Positions 23,206 through 34,739 of a DNA stretch of 64,000 nucleotides are shown piece by piece (positions within the stretch are counted from its first letter, which is position 1; every line of letters begins with the position of its first letter). The notes under the pieces are model-generated. The model saw only the letters and a list, made by a program, of their open reading frames with translations. It did no database searches and was not told where the DNA came from. Position numbers and translations under genes: made by a program. Source of the DNA: Orobanche coerulescens (lineage: Eukaryota; Streptophyta; Magnoliopsida; Lamiales; Orobanchaceae); the NCBI GenBank assembly GCA_033398695.1, contig CM065804.1, positions 14,121,001 through 14,185,000 on the forward strand, written 5' to 3'.

Positions 23206-24321
23206 AAAACGTTGTAATCAGTTTCTATTATCCTATGTACAAGGAATTTAACGAGATTTTTTGCTATCCCATTTATTTTGGCGATCGCCCCACCGAGCGT
23301 TTCACATACCGACGAGGTCGTCATCCAATCATGACGATCCGAGATAGAAGCAATGCAGCCATGGACCTGGAGTTCGATGGAACCGACAGCTTCGCCCATG
23401 CAAGGTTCCTTTGGGCTGAGATTGCCTGCCCTTCGTTTAAATACGAGGCCAGCGTAGCAGAAGGACCCTCCAAAATAATTAGTGGACACGTTCGCACATC
23501 CTCAAGGTACATCATCTAACATGGTGAACCCGGGCAATGCGACGTGCCACTACCCCCGTCTCAACGTAAACCGTCGAGGGTCGCCATCTTCATGGCGGGC
23601 CGAGGTGGAAGCAAAGCTAACAATCCGCGGACGTGGAGTCGAATAAACCGACGACGCCCCGTGCAAGGACTCCTCCAGACCAAGATCGCCCGCCTTTCGT
23701 TTTAATACAAGGCAGGCGCAGCCTAATGGAGGACCCTCACAAAAAAGTGAGTCGCGGGATCTACAGTGTCCCTCGCACATAAAGACATGATTGGGGAGGT
23801 CTGTCCATCGAACTCCCCGACCGTGCACGGTTCTTCAGAATCGGCAAAACTGAAGATAGCTCGCCAGACAAACTAGTTTTTGTTCCCTTACTTACAATAA
23901 ATAAACAAAAACAAGGGGGCAGAGATGGGTCGAGCTAATCCCAAATACGATCGGACAGAAAGGAACCACGCACGATCGGCTTCGCTCAAACACATGCAGG
24001 ACGATCGGAGTCGTTCGACAAAAGTTACAAGTAAGAATTCTGATTCAAAACATATCATTGCATTCAACACTCAGATAATCGGTGAGATGAACAAGACGTC
24101 GAATGCAATCATACACATACTTGTAAAAATTCGCATACAAACACTCGAAGGCGATCATACGTAAAAAAACAGTGTGAAAAAAAAGGAACATTTTATTCAT
24201 AACACAAGTTTCGTACATTATGGGGCCCGAAGGCATTACAAAAGGAAAGCAGAAAAGTACAAGTTCCAAAGGAAAACAAAAATATCTCTCAAGGCCACGC
24301 CAGATGGTCATCGCCCTCAGG
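23206..24321 (+). repeat. Non-coding Tat spacer with ~267-bp diverged tandem repeats
   Basis: No gene is seen. Two diverged units share TTCGTTTAAATACGAGGC-like blocks at about 23431 and 23697, followed by GGACCCTC. The same two units, with the same spacing, occur in the second Tat fragment at 41101 and 41367. Tandem repeats between pol and the 3' LTR are known in Tat elements. Confidence 0.65.
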
Positions 24322-26996
24322 TTACAGATCGGCTTGGGCTCCCCCATCGCCCTCGGGATGAATGAGTTTACCAGTATACCAACTCAAGTCGATCCCAAAG
24401 TCGACAAGGTCAAGGATCGGCAAAGAGAACTCCGGGTGCAGAGGGTGCTCGACTGCATAGACTTTGAAGCTCTCCATCAAGGGACCGATCTCGATCCCCG
24501 CCTTTTTGGCAGCTCGAACAGCATCGGCATAGGCCAAATAATAGGCGAACTCGCCGACGAGTGCCACACTGAGATAGGGATCGGTCTCGATCGCCTTAAG
24601 TTACCCCTTCAACTCCACCGTCGTCTTCTCAGCCTCCGCTAGCTCGACCACCTTGGCGGCGTTCTCTCCCTTGGCCTTCTACAGCTCCTTCTTCGCCGCC
24701 TCCAGCTCACCACTGAGCCGATCCACCGTCGCCTTCAGCCCGGCCGCCTCTTCCTGCGAAGCCGCATGCTTCCGATGAGTTTCATTCTCCTGATCACGGA
24801 ACCGGTCGGCAGCCTCCTTGGAGCGGCTCAGCTCCTTCTTCAATCGGTCAACGTCCTGCTTAGCCCTTTTTTCCGTCTCCACATACTCCTTCTCCATGGA
24901 CTGGATCCGGTTGGCAAATTCAATGTTTTTATTCCGGGCGGCCTCGAGGTCACTATGGAGATGAGCAGTGGAGGGTCGCCCCTCAAAATCCCTAGCGGCT
25001 TGGACGGCCATCGTCGCCGTCTGGAGAGACAGGGCAACGGTCGCCTGCATGGCATCTCCGGATCGCCGACGAGTGATCGCATCAAGATCGGTCATCCAAG
25101 CCTTGGGCAGAGAAGTGATAGCCTGCTGGACGTAAGTAGGGACGTCCAGGGACTTTTGCGGAGCCTTACTCGACAAGAAGTCCAGCACCATAGGAGCGAC
25201 ATCCGGGTCGGCAAGACGGACCCTCTAGCACAAACCAAAGAGGCCAAGGAGTTAGTCTACATCGCGCTCAAAATGCCTAACTCGGAAATTTCGATCCTAT
25301 CTTACCTGGTGACCAGCTCGGGATCGCGGCCAAAGTAAGGCTTGCCCCGAGAGGTTTCCGCCTCAGCGATCACCACTTTCTTTGTGGGGCCACCCGATGA
25401 CCGGGAGCCAGACGCCGAGGGCCTAGGGCCTGATCCCTCCGTCATCGGGATGGCAGAGATAGGGGCCGTGGCTACCGGAGGCTCCAGAATGGAAACATCC
25501 GCCTCAGAAATCGGCAGGGACTCCTCTGGCCTCCGCCTCTTGCGGCGCTGAAGCTGTTCCTCATCTTGAACTACCGGATCAGCGACCGGCACCGCAGCAG
25601 GCCTCACCACCGGAGCAGGGCGAGATGTCGTCGCAGGAACGTGACCAGTCTTCTTACCCAAATGAAGGCGACCGACGACTCCCGGGTTCGACATGGCGAT
25701 CTCTGGTGGTGGCTAGGCAAAAAGAGGAAAATGAATCTCTGTCAAATGAGAAGCACAAAAGGTATACAACTATTTAAACGATGCGACCACCTGAAGACGG
25801 TCGTCAAACAAGGCAGAAAGAATAGAGTTTATACCTGGAACTCGCAGGTGTCGAGGGAAGCGAAACAATCGAGCCCCCAACCGGTGAAGTTCGTTACAAA
25901 GCGAGCGAACTTCAATAAAAGAATCCGGCAAGGCGCGAATCCGCTCCCAAACGATCAAGAAATCGAAGGGGAGATCGCTGATCGCTGGAACAATCGGTCC
26001 TGCAGAAAGAAAACGAAATTAGATCAGTTCAAGACAAGCTCAATCAAAGGGAGAGTTAAAATCCTTACTCGGATTCCTCTCCCAAAAAGTGGTGGGAATC
26101 TCCAACTCCTCATTCGGCCTATCACTCGATGCCGATCTCCACGCTCCGCCGACCCAACACTATTTCTCCAGGTCGCCTCGGGTTTTGTTCGGCACACCGC
26201 GGACCACTCTCCCCATTCGTCCTTGGATATGATTGCCGCCGATCGACCCTTTCTGCGCGGCCAATTTAAACTGATAATTCATCTCCAGCGCAGTAAGGAG
26301 GCGGAACAACCGGTGACCGCCAAACAGTGTCAACGTGCAGATGACCTGTAGCCAAGCGTTCGGCGTCAGTTGAAGCGGCGCCAAATTCCAGGCGATCAAC
26401 AAGTAGGAGACGGAAAACGGCAGAGGGAATCGCAGGCCAGCCTCCATAATCATCTCACTGACGACAACCATATCCTCGGGTGGTTGATCGGCACGTTCAT
26501 TCTCCGAGGGCACATGCAGGGAAACGTCGGAGGGGACGTGGTATTTTGCCCTCCAGCAGCTCAGGTCTTTCTTGGTCGCCGAACTCCGGATCTTTCCGAG
26601 AGTCCACGGAGATGGGCCGGCAGCCCGAAAAACCGTCCGCTTCACATGTTCGTAAGGGTGAGCGGTGGAGTAGGCTTCGAAGTCAAATTCCGGACAGGGT
26701 TCGGCGATCACCTCCATCATCCGGGCGAAAGTCATATAGGCAGGGCCAAAGACACTTTCTCGTTCCCAGGCCATCCGCACCAGTTCGTCCTCATCCACCG
26801 GAGAGCCCCCTCGCTCCGCCATCCTCGCCACTTCGGCCTCGTTGAAACGTTCTTCAAGTTCTGCGGGTGCAATCCCCGCACTAATAGCTTCAACGGCCAT
26901 CTCCATATCCACCCCAACGGGAATCTCCTCCCGGCCTGGCGACGCTGCGGCGGCGGAAGAACTTCCGGTCTCGAAGATTTTGGATCCTCCCGACAT
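24322..26996 (-). pseudogene. Antisense four-exon gene of the Tat element (plant gypsy 'Transposase_28'-like, with coiled coil)
   Basis: On the minus strand an ATG at 26996 lies ~150 bp below a TATAAAAG box (27144-27151). Four exons can be laid out with GT-AG introns: 26996-26069, 25999-25835, 25702-25306 and 25222-24322. Their summed length (2391 bp) is divisible by 3 and all frames join, giving ~796 residues with three internal stops (26160, 24679, 24601). Exon 1 has an acidic Ser-rich start, then a region like PF04195 (EMIMEAGLRFPLP, LTPNAW). Exon 3 has a basic RRKRRR stretch that may be a nuclear signal. Exon 4 is a long coiled coil (many E/K/R heptads, ~25000-24680) followed by a conserved-looking tail. 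Function is unknown; such antisense ORFs are known in Tat elements. It could be mistaken for a host gene. Confidence 0.75.
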
Positions 26997-27143
26997 ATTA
27001 TAGAAAGTAAAGGGAGAGAAAAGATTGATTTTTCTTACCTAGAAAAAGGAAGACGATCGGCACAAGAAGCTTCGGAAATTTTTGCAGAGTTTCGGCTAAG
27101 GATGCAAGGACGCGTGAAGGTTGAAAATGAGGAAACCCTAGCC

Positions 27144-27151
27144 CTTTTATA
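27144..27151 (-). promoter_or_regulatory. TATA box of the antisense Tat gene
   Basis: The minus strand reads TATAAAAGGGCTAGGGTTTCC, a good plant TATA box and 5' leader, about 150 bp before the ATG at 26996. It lies inside the element and is distinct from the LTR promoter. Confidence 0.65.
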
Positions 27152-27492
27152 GATGGAGGCGGGGGTCTAAGTGCAAATAGGTGGAACCTCGAGGGCCGAA
27201 TCGCAACCGTCAGAGAGGGGACACATTAAATGCTGCCCTCGAATCCCGCGTACGCATCTTTTCGAGGGCACGCCAGCCGACAAGTCTGACAAACCGTCGG
27301 ACTCCCCCAACAGAAGCGCGACGCGTGTCCCTGCAGCTTTTCGAGAGCCCGCCTCCATTTCCCGCTGCTCCCAATGCAAAAGGAGATCGTCCAGATTTGA
27401 ATTCAGATCGGCTGATCGGCTAAACATCGGCGATCGCCAACAATGCCACCTCACCCCGTGTTTTTCAACATCGAGGAGAGCTGAGGGGCAAT
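27152..27492 (+). other. Tat 3' non-coding end with polypurine tract
   Basis: No gene. The stretch ends in the purine-rich GAGGAGAGCTGAGGGGCAAT (27473-27492), directly before the 3' LTR. The second Tat fragment has the matching GGAGCAAGATGGGGGGCAAT before its LTR at 41714. Confidence 0.65.
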
Positions 27493-27599
27493 TGTTGTGC
27501 GGCAATTAATATGCCTCGATAGGCGATCAGCATCACGATCAGAGAAGCCAATCATGGAAGACATACTCGGGGCAAACGCCCGGAGACCGGCATATACGG

Positions 27600-27675
27600 C
27601 GATCGTCTTTTGGTACCCAGCGATCGTCTTTTGTTGACTGGCGATCGTCTTTGATGTCCAAACCAGAGACGATCG
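27600..27675. promoter_or_regulatory. CGATCG palindrome array in the Tat LTR
   Basis: GCGATCGTCTTTTG-type motifs have CGATCG at 27600, 27621, 27642 and 27670 (steps 21, 21, 28). Another GCGATCGCC lies near 27990, just before the TATA box (28025). The related LTR has CGATCG at 41853, 41874 and 41892 (steps 21, 18). The conserved part is the palindrome and its spacing. Confidence 0.75.
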
Positions 27676-28024
27676 TCTCGTGCCACGTATGGATCCAACA
27701 TCTGTCAAAGTCATCGAAGACCGAATCTTGGATGGTGGCCCACGTGCAGATCCACAGAGGGCGCCGACAGATAGGACATTTGACCATAGCCTGTCACCTA
27801 CCTCACCTACCGACAAGGCCGCCGAAAGGTACAAAGTGGGTCCTTCCCAGATAGCGACTCAAGACGCATGCTGGCTTCCCATTGGTTTGCCCAGCTGGCC
27901 ACCAGCAGCAACCTCGGACCTCAAGGGAACAGCCCCACGTGACGGGACAATCGGCCATCTTATTATAATATAGAAAACGGCGGTCGCCCGCGATCGCCTG
28001 AGGGGTTCCAACTACCTTGTCCCC

Positions 28025-28033
28025 TATAAATAG
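28025..28033 (+). promoter_or_regulatory. TATA box of the Tat 3' LTR
   Basis: TATAAATAG in the LTR, ~35 bp after GCGATCGCC and ~350 bp after the phased CGATCG motifs. The related LTR has the same box at 42260-42268. Confidence 0.7.
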
Positions 28034-28392
28034 AGGACTCACTGCAGTGGCCAAAGGGACGTGATTTTACCATAAATACAGTGCAAAAATACACACTTAT
28101 CAGACATCCCAAGCAAGAACTCACAGATCCATATATCTGGTTCTTCCGGTAATCTACACGCTCTACAGCTTAGATAACTAGAAGTCTTTACACTCATTAT
28201 AATAGATTCTAACATTAATATTTGTACTCGACAGTATATTTATTAATAACATCTCGCGAGAGCATTCAAGCCCGGGATTAACAACCCCGGCAAATCTTGT
28301 GTTATCTTTTTCTCACGGAAGTGTTCTCGCATTTGTTTGTTACTCGATCATTCCAGCAATACTATCTTTGGATAATATTTTGGGTAACAACA

Positions 28393-28590
28393 GAGGTCTC
28401 TTGCTGTTGTAGGTGTCTTGTCCACTAAGGCTCCTCCGCTGGACGCATTTATGGCACTTCGATTCATCAAAGTTAGTCCTTCGTAGAAATACTGGGCTAA
28501 AAGTTGCTCTCTGATTTGATGTTGCGGACATCCCGCCCTAACTGCTTGAGTCGTTTCGAATATTCATGTAAGCTTTCTCTTCATCTATCT
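28393..28590 (-). pseudogene. gag: gag fragment of an Athila-like element
   Basis: The minus strand encodes CPQHQIREQLLAQYFYEGL and then ASSGGALVDKTP (about 28515-28393), a signature of Athila-type gag proteins. Upstream, EYSKRLKQL lies one frame away, so there is at least one frameshift. The C-terminal part is cut off at the Tat LTR. Gag would form the particle core; this piece cannot. Confidence 0.7.
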
Positions 28591-29335
28591 TGCACCATGA
28601 ATTTCTTTTCGTAGATTAGTTACACGAGAGGCTGGGAAATATTTTTTGAAAAAAAAGGCTCTCCATCTCTTTTCATGTTGTGATAGTGCCAGATGGTAAT
28701 TAGGATAGTCAATCCTTGACCGAGTCCTTCAAGGAGAATGGGAAGGCTCGAAGCTTATTTGTTCTTTAGTGACACTGTGGGTTTCATGTTTAGGAAAACC
28801 ACATGAAATTCCTTGAGATGGTTGTGTGGATCTTCACCGGATAAGCTGTGGAATGACTTCACCGGATAAGCCGTGGAACGCCTTCACCGGATAAGTCGTG
28901 GAACGATGGTAGTAGATGAATCAATCCCGACTTTAGCTCAGAAGTTTTGTTGTTGTCAATGGCTGGGATCATGATGCACAAAGGTTGTTGGGGAAGGTGG
29001 GGATTGGCCAATTACTTCAAATTTTCTCAGTTGCATTTGGTTCAATGATGTCAATATCACTTTCCAATTTGCTGGATGATATCTTGAGAGAAAACTTGAT
29101 CTCGTTTAGTGATTTCGGGAAAATATTGCAAGTTCTTATCCCTACATGACCTTGTATTCATGTAAAACTAAAACAAAACATAAAAATCGGCAACTTTAAT
29201 TTTTAGAACTGACACTAAGTGGCCCAGTGTTGAAAAATATTGTAAAATAAAGAAAAAAAACTGTAGAAATAAAAAAAATGTTGTAAAAATAAAGAAAAAT
29301 GTCAACTCAGAAAAATAAAATTAATATCGCACCGC

Positions 29336-29353
29336 TCCCCGGCAACGGCATCA
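29336..29353 (-). other. Primer binding site, Asp-tRNA type (two mismatches)
   Basis: TCCCCGGCAACGGCATCA on the plus strand matches 16 of 18 bases of the Asp-tRNA 3' end. It lies ~10 bp from the LTR start on its right. Confidence 0.75.
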
Positions 29354-29363
29354 AAATTTTGAC

Positions 29364-30670
29364 TGTGATGTCGAATCAAAAATAAATATTTATAAAATTC
29401 CCTGTTTCACTTATACTAAACAAAAGTACTAATAAGTAAGGGTTAATTCCAGGAAGAGCGAAAGAATTAATTGTATTTATAGAGTTGAATAAGTAAAAAT
29501 ACGAAAACTAAAAATAATAATAAAGATAATAATAATAGGGGGTTTGGTCGATTTAAAAAGAAAAGAGAATAAAATAAAATAAACAAATAAGCAACTAAAT
29601 ATAAGAACTGAAAATTGATAAGAAATAGCGATTGAGATTAATATCTAGTTCTTAGTTTCGCTATCCCCCGTTCTAATTTAATTTATAAATTAATGCAACA
29701 CTTATTTTTTCTTTATTCGAATGAATTCTTACTCCGAAATCAACAACAAGCTTTGTTTACCCCTATCATTTATTAAGTTATTTAACTAAAACAAACTCTT
29801 TAACTAAATCTATATAGACGAAAGATTTAAAACAAGCTCTTCAAATCTTGTATGTTAGAAGCATTAAAAATCCAAATATTGGATAATGATAAGATATTGA
29901 GTTTAGAAGATCGACCTAGGGGATCTTGATTTTATGTTACCCTAATGATTACGTATTACGACCCTAGATATAGCAAACGATATAAAAACCTCAATTAAAT
30001 TAATCACACTAATTAAAATTAATTATATCAAAAATAGATCTGCACAAACATAGATATTTTGATACAAGTTCAAACATCCATGGGCATCGTAATAAATAAA
30101 TTAGCCGGACATGGTGGTTTCAAAACACATAGAATTATTCATAAGTAACAAGAGAAATAAAAACTATAAAGTAGATCTAGTTTTCTTCTCGCCTGGGCGA
30201 TGATTCCTCCGCCCGCCTTGGTGCTGCTCTTTGCGCCCGTGTTGGCTCGGTGGTGGGAGATCTAGATATAGGGAAAACTTAAGTTGGGGATAGATATGTA
30301 AGATGTGATATGGGGAGATATCTAGATAGATCTCTTCTCCGGCTGTCTTGGCCTCCTATATAGGTGTGAGCATCCTCGATCTTTGGTATGGGATATTTGG
30401 GGTGTGTTTAATTCTTTTCTTAGGCCCCAAGTAAGTAAATTCCAAAATTAGAACCGACACTTGGTCACTTAGTGTGATCTGCTGCAACTTGTTTCCAGGT
30501 CCAAATTTCTTTGGGCTACCTTATTTGTGGCTCAATGGTTATTCTAACTCCAAAAATAATTAAAGTACCTGAAATAATTAATAAGTTTCACTGGTGAAGT
30601 ACATTGTTTGCATAAATTAAATAGGTAGAAAATTAATATGATGTGCTAAAATAAATATAATAAAATCACT
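29364..30670 (-). repeat. 5' LTR of the Athila-like remnant (right end uncertain)
   Basis: The AT-rich LTR starts TGTGATGTCG. No ORF. It contains a TATTTATAG stretch near 29475 and a C-rich CGCCTGGGCG block near 30193. Its outer end is not defined by sequence alone. Confidence 0.5.
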
Positions 30671-31066
30671 CAATTAACCTATGAAATTACTCACTATTTT
30701 CAGTTGTATAAATCAGATTTTAGATTTTATCTAATTTCATATGCTTATTTATAATCAAGTTATGAAAATTTTGAACTTTGAAATAAAAATGTAGATATTT
30801 TGTAGTTTCTTTTGTATAAAGCAGTAAAAAAATTCATAATTATTTTTGTATGGATTTGACTCTATACATCAAATATATCCCTCTATAAAGTTTATGTAAA
30901 TATCAATAATATAATTTCATAAACTCATTTGTGTAATGAAGTAATAATTTTGAATTGAAGATTTTCAGTTGGGTATTTAATTAGTTTCTTTTTTGCTTTT
31001 TTTAATGGGAATCTGAATACGTGTGATGTTTCATTTTTTTGCAAGATGCTTAACATTTGATGTAAT
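30671..31066. other. AT-rich sequence with no recognised feature
   Basis: No ORF, repeat or motif that I can support. It may be old LTR or host intergenic DNA. Confidence 0.4.
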
Positions 31067-31272
31067 TAGGGATGCAAACGGACAGGGTACGGGTATGTCA
31101 TTCCCATACCCTATCCTAACACAAATTATCCTTCTCATACTCTATCATATTACCCGATTTTTGTTTGTGGGTAGGGTATGGGTAATACCCGCCCAGTACA
31201 TGGGTATCCACGGGTAAACGGGTTATCTGTTCAAGTTTAATTTTCACATGATAAATCTACCCTGCCCGATCC
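31067..31272 (+). mobile_element. hAT-like terminal remnant (TAGGGATGCAAACGG type)
   Basis: It begins TAGGGATGCAAACGG, followed by alternating GGGTACGGGTA and TACCCG blocks (GGGTAATACCCG, ACGGGTAAACGGGT), a pattern common in non-autonomous hAT-type elements of plants. The right part is interrupted by the insertion at 31273. Beyond 59912 the sequence continues GATCCTACCCG, which fits the same run of ACCCG blocks. No transposase is seen. Confidence 0.45.
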
Positions 31273-33192
31273 TGTAATATCCGGATATTTGATATGTATT
31301 TATCTGTATTTGAACCTTGCGACATTGCGTATGTCGTATTATTAATCCGTGTATGATCCTCCGTATTTCATAGTCCGGTATTGGCGAGTGTATGATTTCA
31401 TTAATGTTAATTCATGCATGTACTTACACGTAATTAGCGCATGCTAAGCAGTGAGTGTAGCGCTAAAATGTGTAAATAGCGCCCGCTAAAAGTTTGACAC
31501 TTAGCGTACGCTATGTGTGGTCAACATGATTGAAACAAGGGTGGTAGGTGAGATCGAATCACGGATATTAGATAGGGATATGTCGGGATGAACCTGGACG
31601 GATTTTGGTAAAGTTGAGTCAACGGTGCTTAGCGCACGCCATGAGAGAAATGCTAGCGCACGCTAAGTCGAGTACAGTGAGGTCAGTTAAACTTAAAATT
31701 TTCGTCGGAAATAATTGAACCGTGATTATGTCTATCATAAGAATGTGATTTTCAAAGATTTTAACCTGCCTTGATGATGATTTCGTGATGATTACATGAT
31801 GGAGATGATGATTTCATGATTAGTATATGATGAGCGAATTATATATGTTATCACCTAGACTAGGTGAATTTGAGATGATGAACGTAGGGATGATTCTTCG
31901 AGTATAATCCATAGTTTGTAAAGATTATTCGGATTGGTAATCTTCATATGAATGGTTAGAACGGTATAATCTTGTTGTGACAATCGTGATGAATGTAGAA
32001 CTTAGATTAGATGAATTTACTTGCGGAAGAATCATAAGTGGGAGTAACTTAGAATTCGGTTGAACGTACTTGCAGTATTATGAATTCGTCTAGATAACCG
32101 ATACATGTATTAGGAATTGATGGGAAGATCTAGAAGTAAATTGTAACGATTTAAATGTGCTGGAAAACCCACAGACATCAATGTGTTATCCCCGTTACAA
32201 TCCTTCATTTCGCAAGTAGTACGGTATTCGTTTGACCTAGTGTGCTTTAAGTAATTAACCGGGAATCGGCTGTATGATAATAACTAGTTCGGTCGCTTAT
32301 CAGAATGTTTAACATGTTCGTGCGATAGCCTTGTTATGTAAGTTGAGTTTGTCGTTATTTCCTTTTGTATAAGGTTCGAGGTTTGCGAATGGATGATCGA
32401 AGGAGCAGCCTTCGAGTCTGTTGAAGTCGTTGAAGTATTTATTTCTTGCCATCTTCTAAGGCAAGTACTTTAATTATGTGTATCCGTGTTGATGTCGGTT
32501 ATGTTGTTATGTGTCGTACATGTGTATTGTGATTGTTTTGTCAACCATGCGTTGGTCCTACGGGATCATCATGGGAATCTATAACTGTGTGCGATGGATC
32601 GTTGGACGGGTACTTCTACCATGTGTTGGTTCGACGAGATCATCATGGGAATTTATGCTGTGTGCGCTGGATCGTTGGAATACCACGAGTATGTTGAGAT
32701 TGATACGTTGTGTTGTGCATTGTCTTCTTATTGTTTCTCGTTGGGGAACTTATTCTTATCATTGTTGATATTATTGATGTTATTGTTCAGGGGTCGCTGA
32801 ATAAATCACTGTTGTTTAATTATCGTACTTGTACTAGCATCGTTGTGCTAACCAATTCGGGGGTGAACATTTTTTTTAAGTTCAGGATCCAGGAGGGCGG
32901 GGAAACAACCACTAGAGCTGCATGATGACGAGGGTGCAGAGTGATGTTTGTGGATGGGGGAGTTTGTTTGTTGTGTTTTGTTTTAATAAAGTACTCGAGT
33001 ATGTTGTTGTTGTTGGTTGTATTAGATGCTTATTATCGGGAGTTGTCCGATTTACGTTTTCCAGACCTGTAATGTATTAATAAACTTTGTCGTTGATATT
33101 TATTAATGTTGTTTTAAATTTCTTAGCCTTGTAAATCCTTACATCAAGGGTTTGCGGTGCTGTAATAATCCTGAATATCTTGGGGTGTTACA
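31273..33192 (+). repeat. 5' LTR of the 31273-59912 Tekay element, promoter deleted
   Basis: The LTR is 1920 bp, from TGTAATATCCGG to TTGGGGTGTTACA. Compared with the 3' LTR it lacks ~670 bp between GTCAGTTA (31683-31690) and AACTTAAAATTTTCG, including the TATA box. Palindromes remain at 31435, 31458 (shortened), 31477 and 31502. The AG|GCAAGT site is at 32461, the TTCAG site ends at 32885, and AATAAA lies at 32986-32991. Confidence 0.83.
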
Positions 33193-33197
33193 GAATA

Positions 33198-33209
33198 TGG
33201 TATCGGAGC
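33198..33209 (+). other. Primer binding site, initiator Met-tRNA type
   Basis: TGGTATCGGAGC, one base off the standard TGGTATCAGAGC, starts 5 bp after the 5' LTR. Typical of Tekay chromoviruses. Confidence 0.85.
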
Positions 33210-33431
33210 TAAGATTATGGATATCTTGGCCGTTGGGTTAAATTAGGGTTCATATGTGTCTTTTTGAGTGAAACGGCCGCGAATAACATCGCTGTGCTGC
33301 CTACGTCTTCATGTGAGTGGTGGTTGTAAGTTTCCTAAACTCTAATCTTATCTTTTTCAAGTTATGTCCTTTTTGATAATTGAACGTAGAACGATATTGT
33401 TTCATGTATATTGAGTATTTATGCTTACAGT

Positions 33432-34560
33432 ATGTTGAGAGGAGGACGTGGACGCAGTCTCGATCGTGGACGCGGACGTAGAAATGCTGAGAGGGAAGTA
33501 TCACCCTCTATTCCTGATTTCCTGTCAAATCAGGCTAACTCCAGTGCTGGCCAAAAACACTAATCCGTCAACAATGAACGAGAGCAAACCGTGAAAACGA
33601 ATGCCGAACCTGTTGTTCCTGACATCCTTCGTCAAGTGTTCAACCAAATGACCCAATTTACTCAAGTTGTGGACAGAATGCAAGTGGCGGTAGGATTGCA
33701 GCCGGGAGAGAGATAGCAAGGCGTCCCAGACTTGGGAAATCGAGAAGGCAGATGGCTATAGGAAGTGGCGAAGATGCACCTGCCGAAGTTCGATGGTTTT
33801 TTAGAGACGCCGTCATGGGATCACTGGCCGAGAGAGATGGAGAAAGTATTTGTAGGGATTAAATGCCCGGACGATCGGAGAGCCCCCATTGCCCAATATT
33901 TCCTGATAGGGGAATCGTCCGAATGGTGGGAAGCTATCCGACCTATCGATCATGATGGCGATTGGGGAGAGTTCAAACTTATGATGGAAGCTCAGTACTG
34001 GCCTCGCCAGGTGAGAGAAGCTAATGTTCGAGAGTTATTCTCCACAAAACCGACGGATGAATCTATAGCCCAAACGATTAAGACATTTAATCAAGAACTA
34101 GCATTTGTTCGACACCTGGTCAGAACTGATGCGGAAATGATGATTCATTTCGACATGATGTACATGTCAGTTTGACTGCACCACTCTCTGCCAGTATCAA
34201 GACAAAGCTTTGGCATACGAAATCAAAGTAGCAGCTATGGAAAAATTTTCTGAATCCAAGAAACAAAAGGTCACTGGTGGTTTTTCAGAACATAAGAGTA
34301 GTGGGCCCCGCAAGGCTCAATCATCTTTCCACTCATTCAAGAAACCTCCACAACCATCCAAAAGCAGAAGGAACCCCAGATCTGTACCAGCCTTCACTGA
34401 TACGGCAAAATAATATTTTAATTGTGGTCGCCAGGACACTTGTGGCGTGACTGTTTTCATTCTCTGGTGACATGTTACGAATGCAGACAGGAAGGGCATC
34501 GAGCGATGTTCTGCAAGGATGCCACTAAACTATTTGGAACTCATACTTTGCAGCCGGCCC
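33432..34560 (+). pseudogene. gag: gag of the plus-strand Tekay element (frameshifts and stops)
   Basis: An ATG at 33432 opens a Gly/Arg-rich N-terminus (LRGGRGRSLDRGRGR) like that of the relative at 54463. The capsid core spans 33765-34175 (MHLPKFDGF, EWWEAIRPI). Near 34430-34520 are two CCHC knuckles: the first is split by a one-base shift, and the second reads CYECRQEGHRAMFC (34473-34514). Stops occur at about 33560 and 34173, and the frame changes several times. The intact protein would package element RNA in cytoplasmic particles. Confidence 0.75.
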
Positions 34561-34739
34561 AGAAAGAGGAAAGTGTCCCGCATACGTAGCAGAGTGTCCA
34601 GCCACCCCAGAGTTTTGGTCGATGAAGAGGCATAGGACAGTTCGACCGAAAGGGAGCATCGAGTGCAGGATCCGCTCCTCCACACCTTTATGAGATGAGG
34701 CAGATGATCAGAATGCACCTGTCGCATCAGGTACCGTTC

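Larger units (their letters stand above)
18652..28392 (+). mobile_element. 5'-truncated Tat-lineage Ty3/gypsy element
   Basis: Order on the plus strand is gag C-terminal remnant, protease, RT, RNase H, a second (archaeal-like) RNase H, integrase, tandem-repeat spacer, antisense intron-containing gene, purine tract (27473-27492) and 3' LTR (27493-28392). Two RNase H domains plus an antisense ORF between integrase and 3' LTR are typical of Tat elements (Retand, Grande and Ogre relatives). The 5' LTR, primer site and N-terminal gag are absent. The left junction is with LTR B', so no target duplication can be assigned. Base composition is more GC-rich than the surrounding Tekay LTRs. Confidence 0.88.
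27493..28392 (+). repeat. 3' LTR of the Tat element
   Basis: The LTR runs from TGTTGTGCGG to GGGTAACAACA, 900 bp. It has TGTTGT/ACAACA ends, a CGATCG array (27600-27675) and a TATAAATAG box at 28025-28033. A related LTR lies at 41714-42691. Confidence 0.85.
28393..30670 (-). mobile_element. Athila-like remnant (gag fragment, Asp primer site, 5' LTR)
   Basis: Read on the minus strand: an LTR (right, ~30670 to ~29364), an Asp-tRNA primer-site complement (29336-29353), a leader, and part of gag that stops abruptly at the Tat LTR (28392). The rest of the element is missing; the Tat element probably landed in or recombined with this gag. The right LTR end is not clear, so 30670 is approximate. 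Confidence 0.65.

Noticed and set aside
26480..26845. Plus-strand ORFs opposite the antisense Tat gene
   Set aside because: Reverse frames of exon 1; the minus frame has the recognisable domain, splice sites and TATA box.
24322..26996. Host protein-coding gene on the minus strand
   Set aside because: It lies between integrase and 3' LTR of a Tat element, where antisense ORFs with this domain are known, and it has three internal stops.
30671..31066. Possible gene or repeat in the AT-rich stretch before the hAT-like remnant
   Set aside because: No ORF of note, no repeat, no motif; left unassigned.
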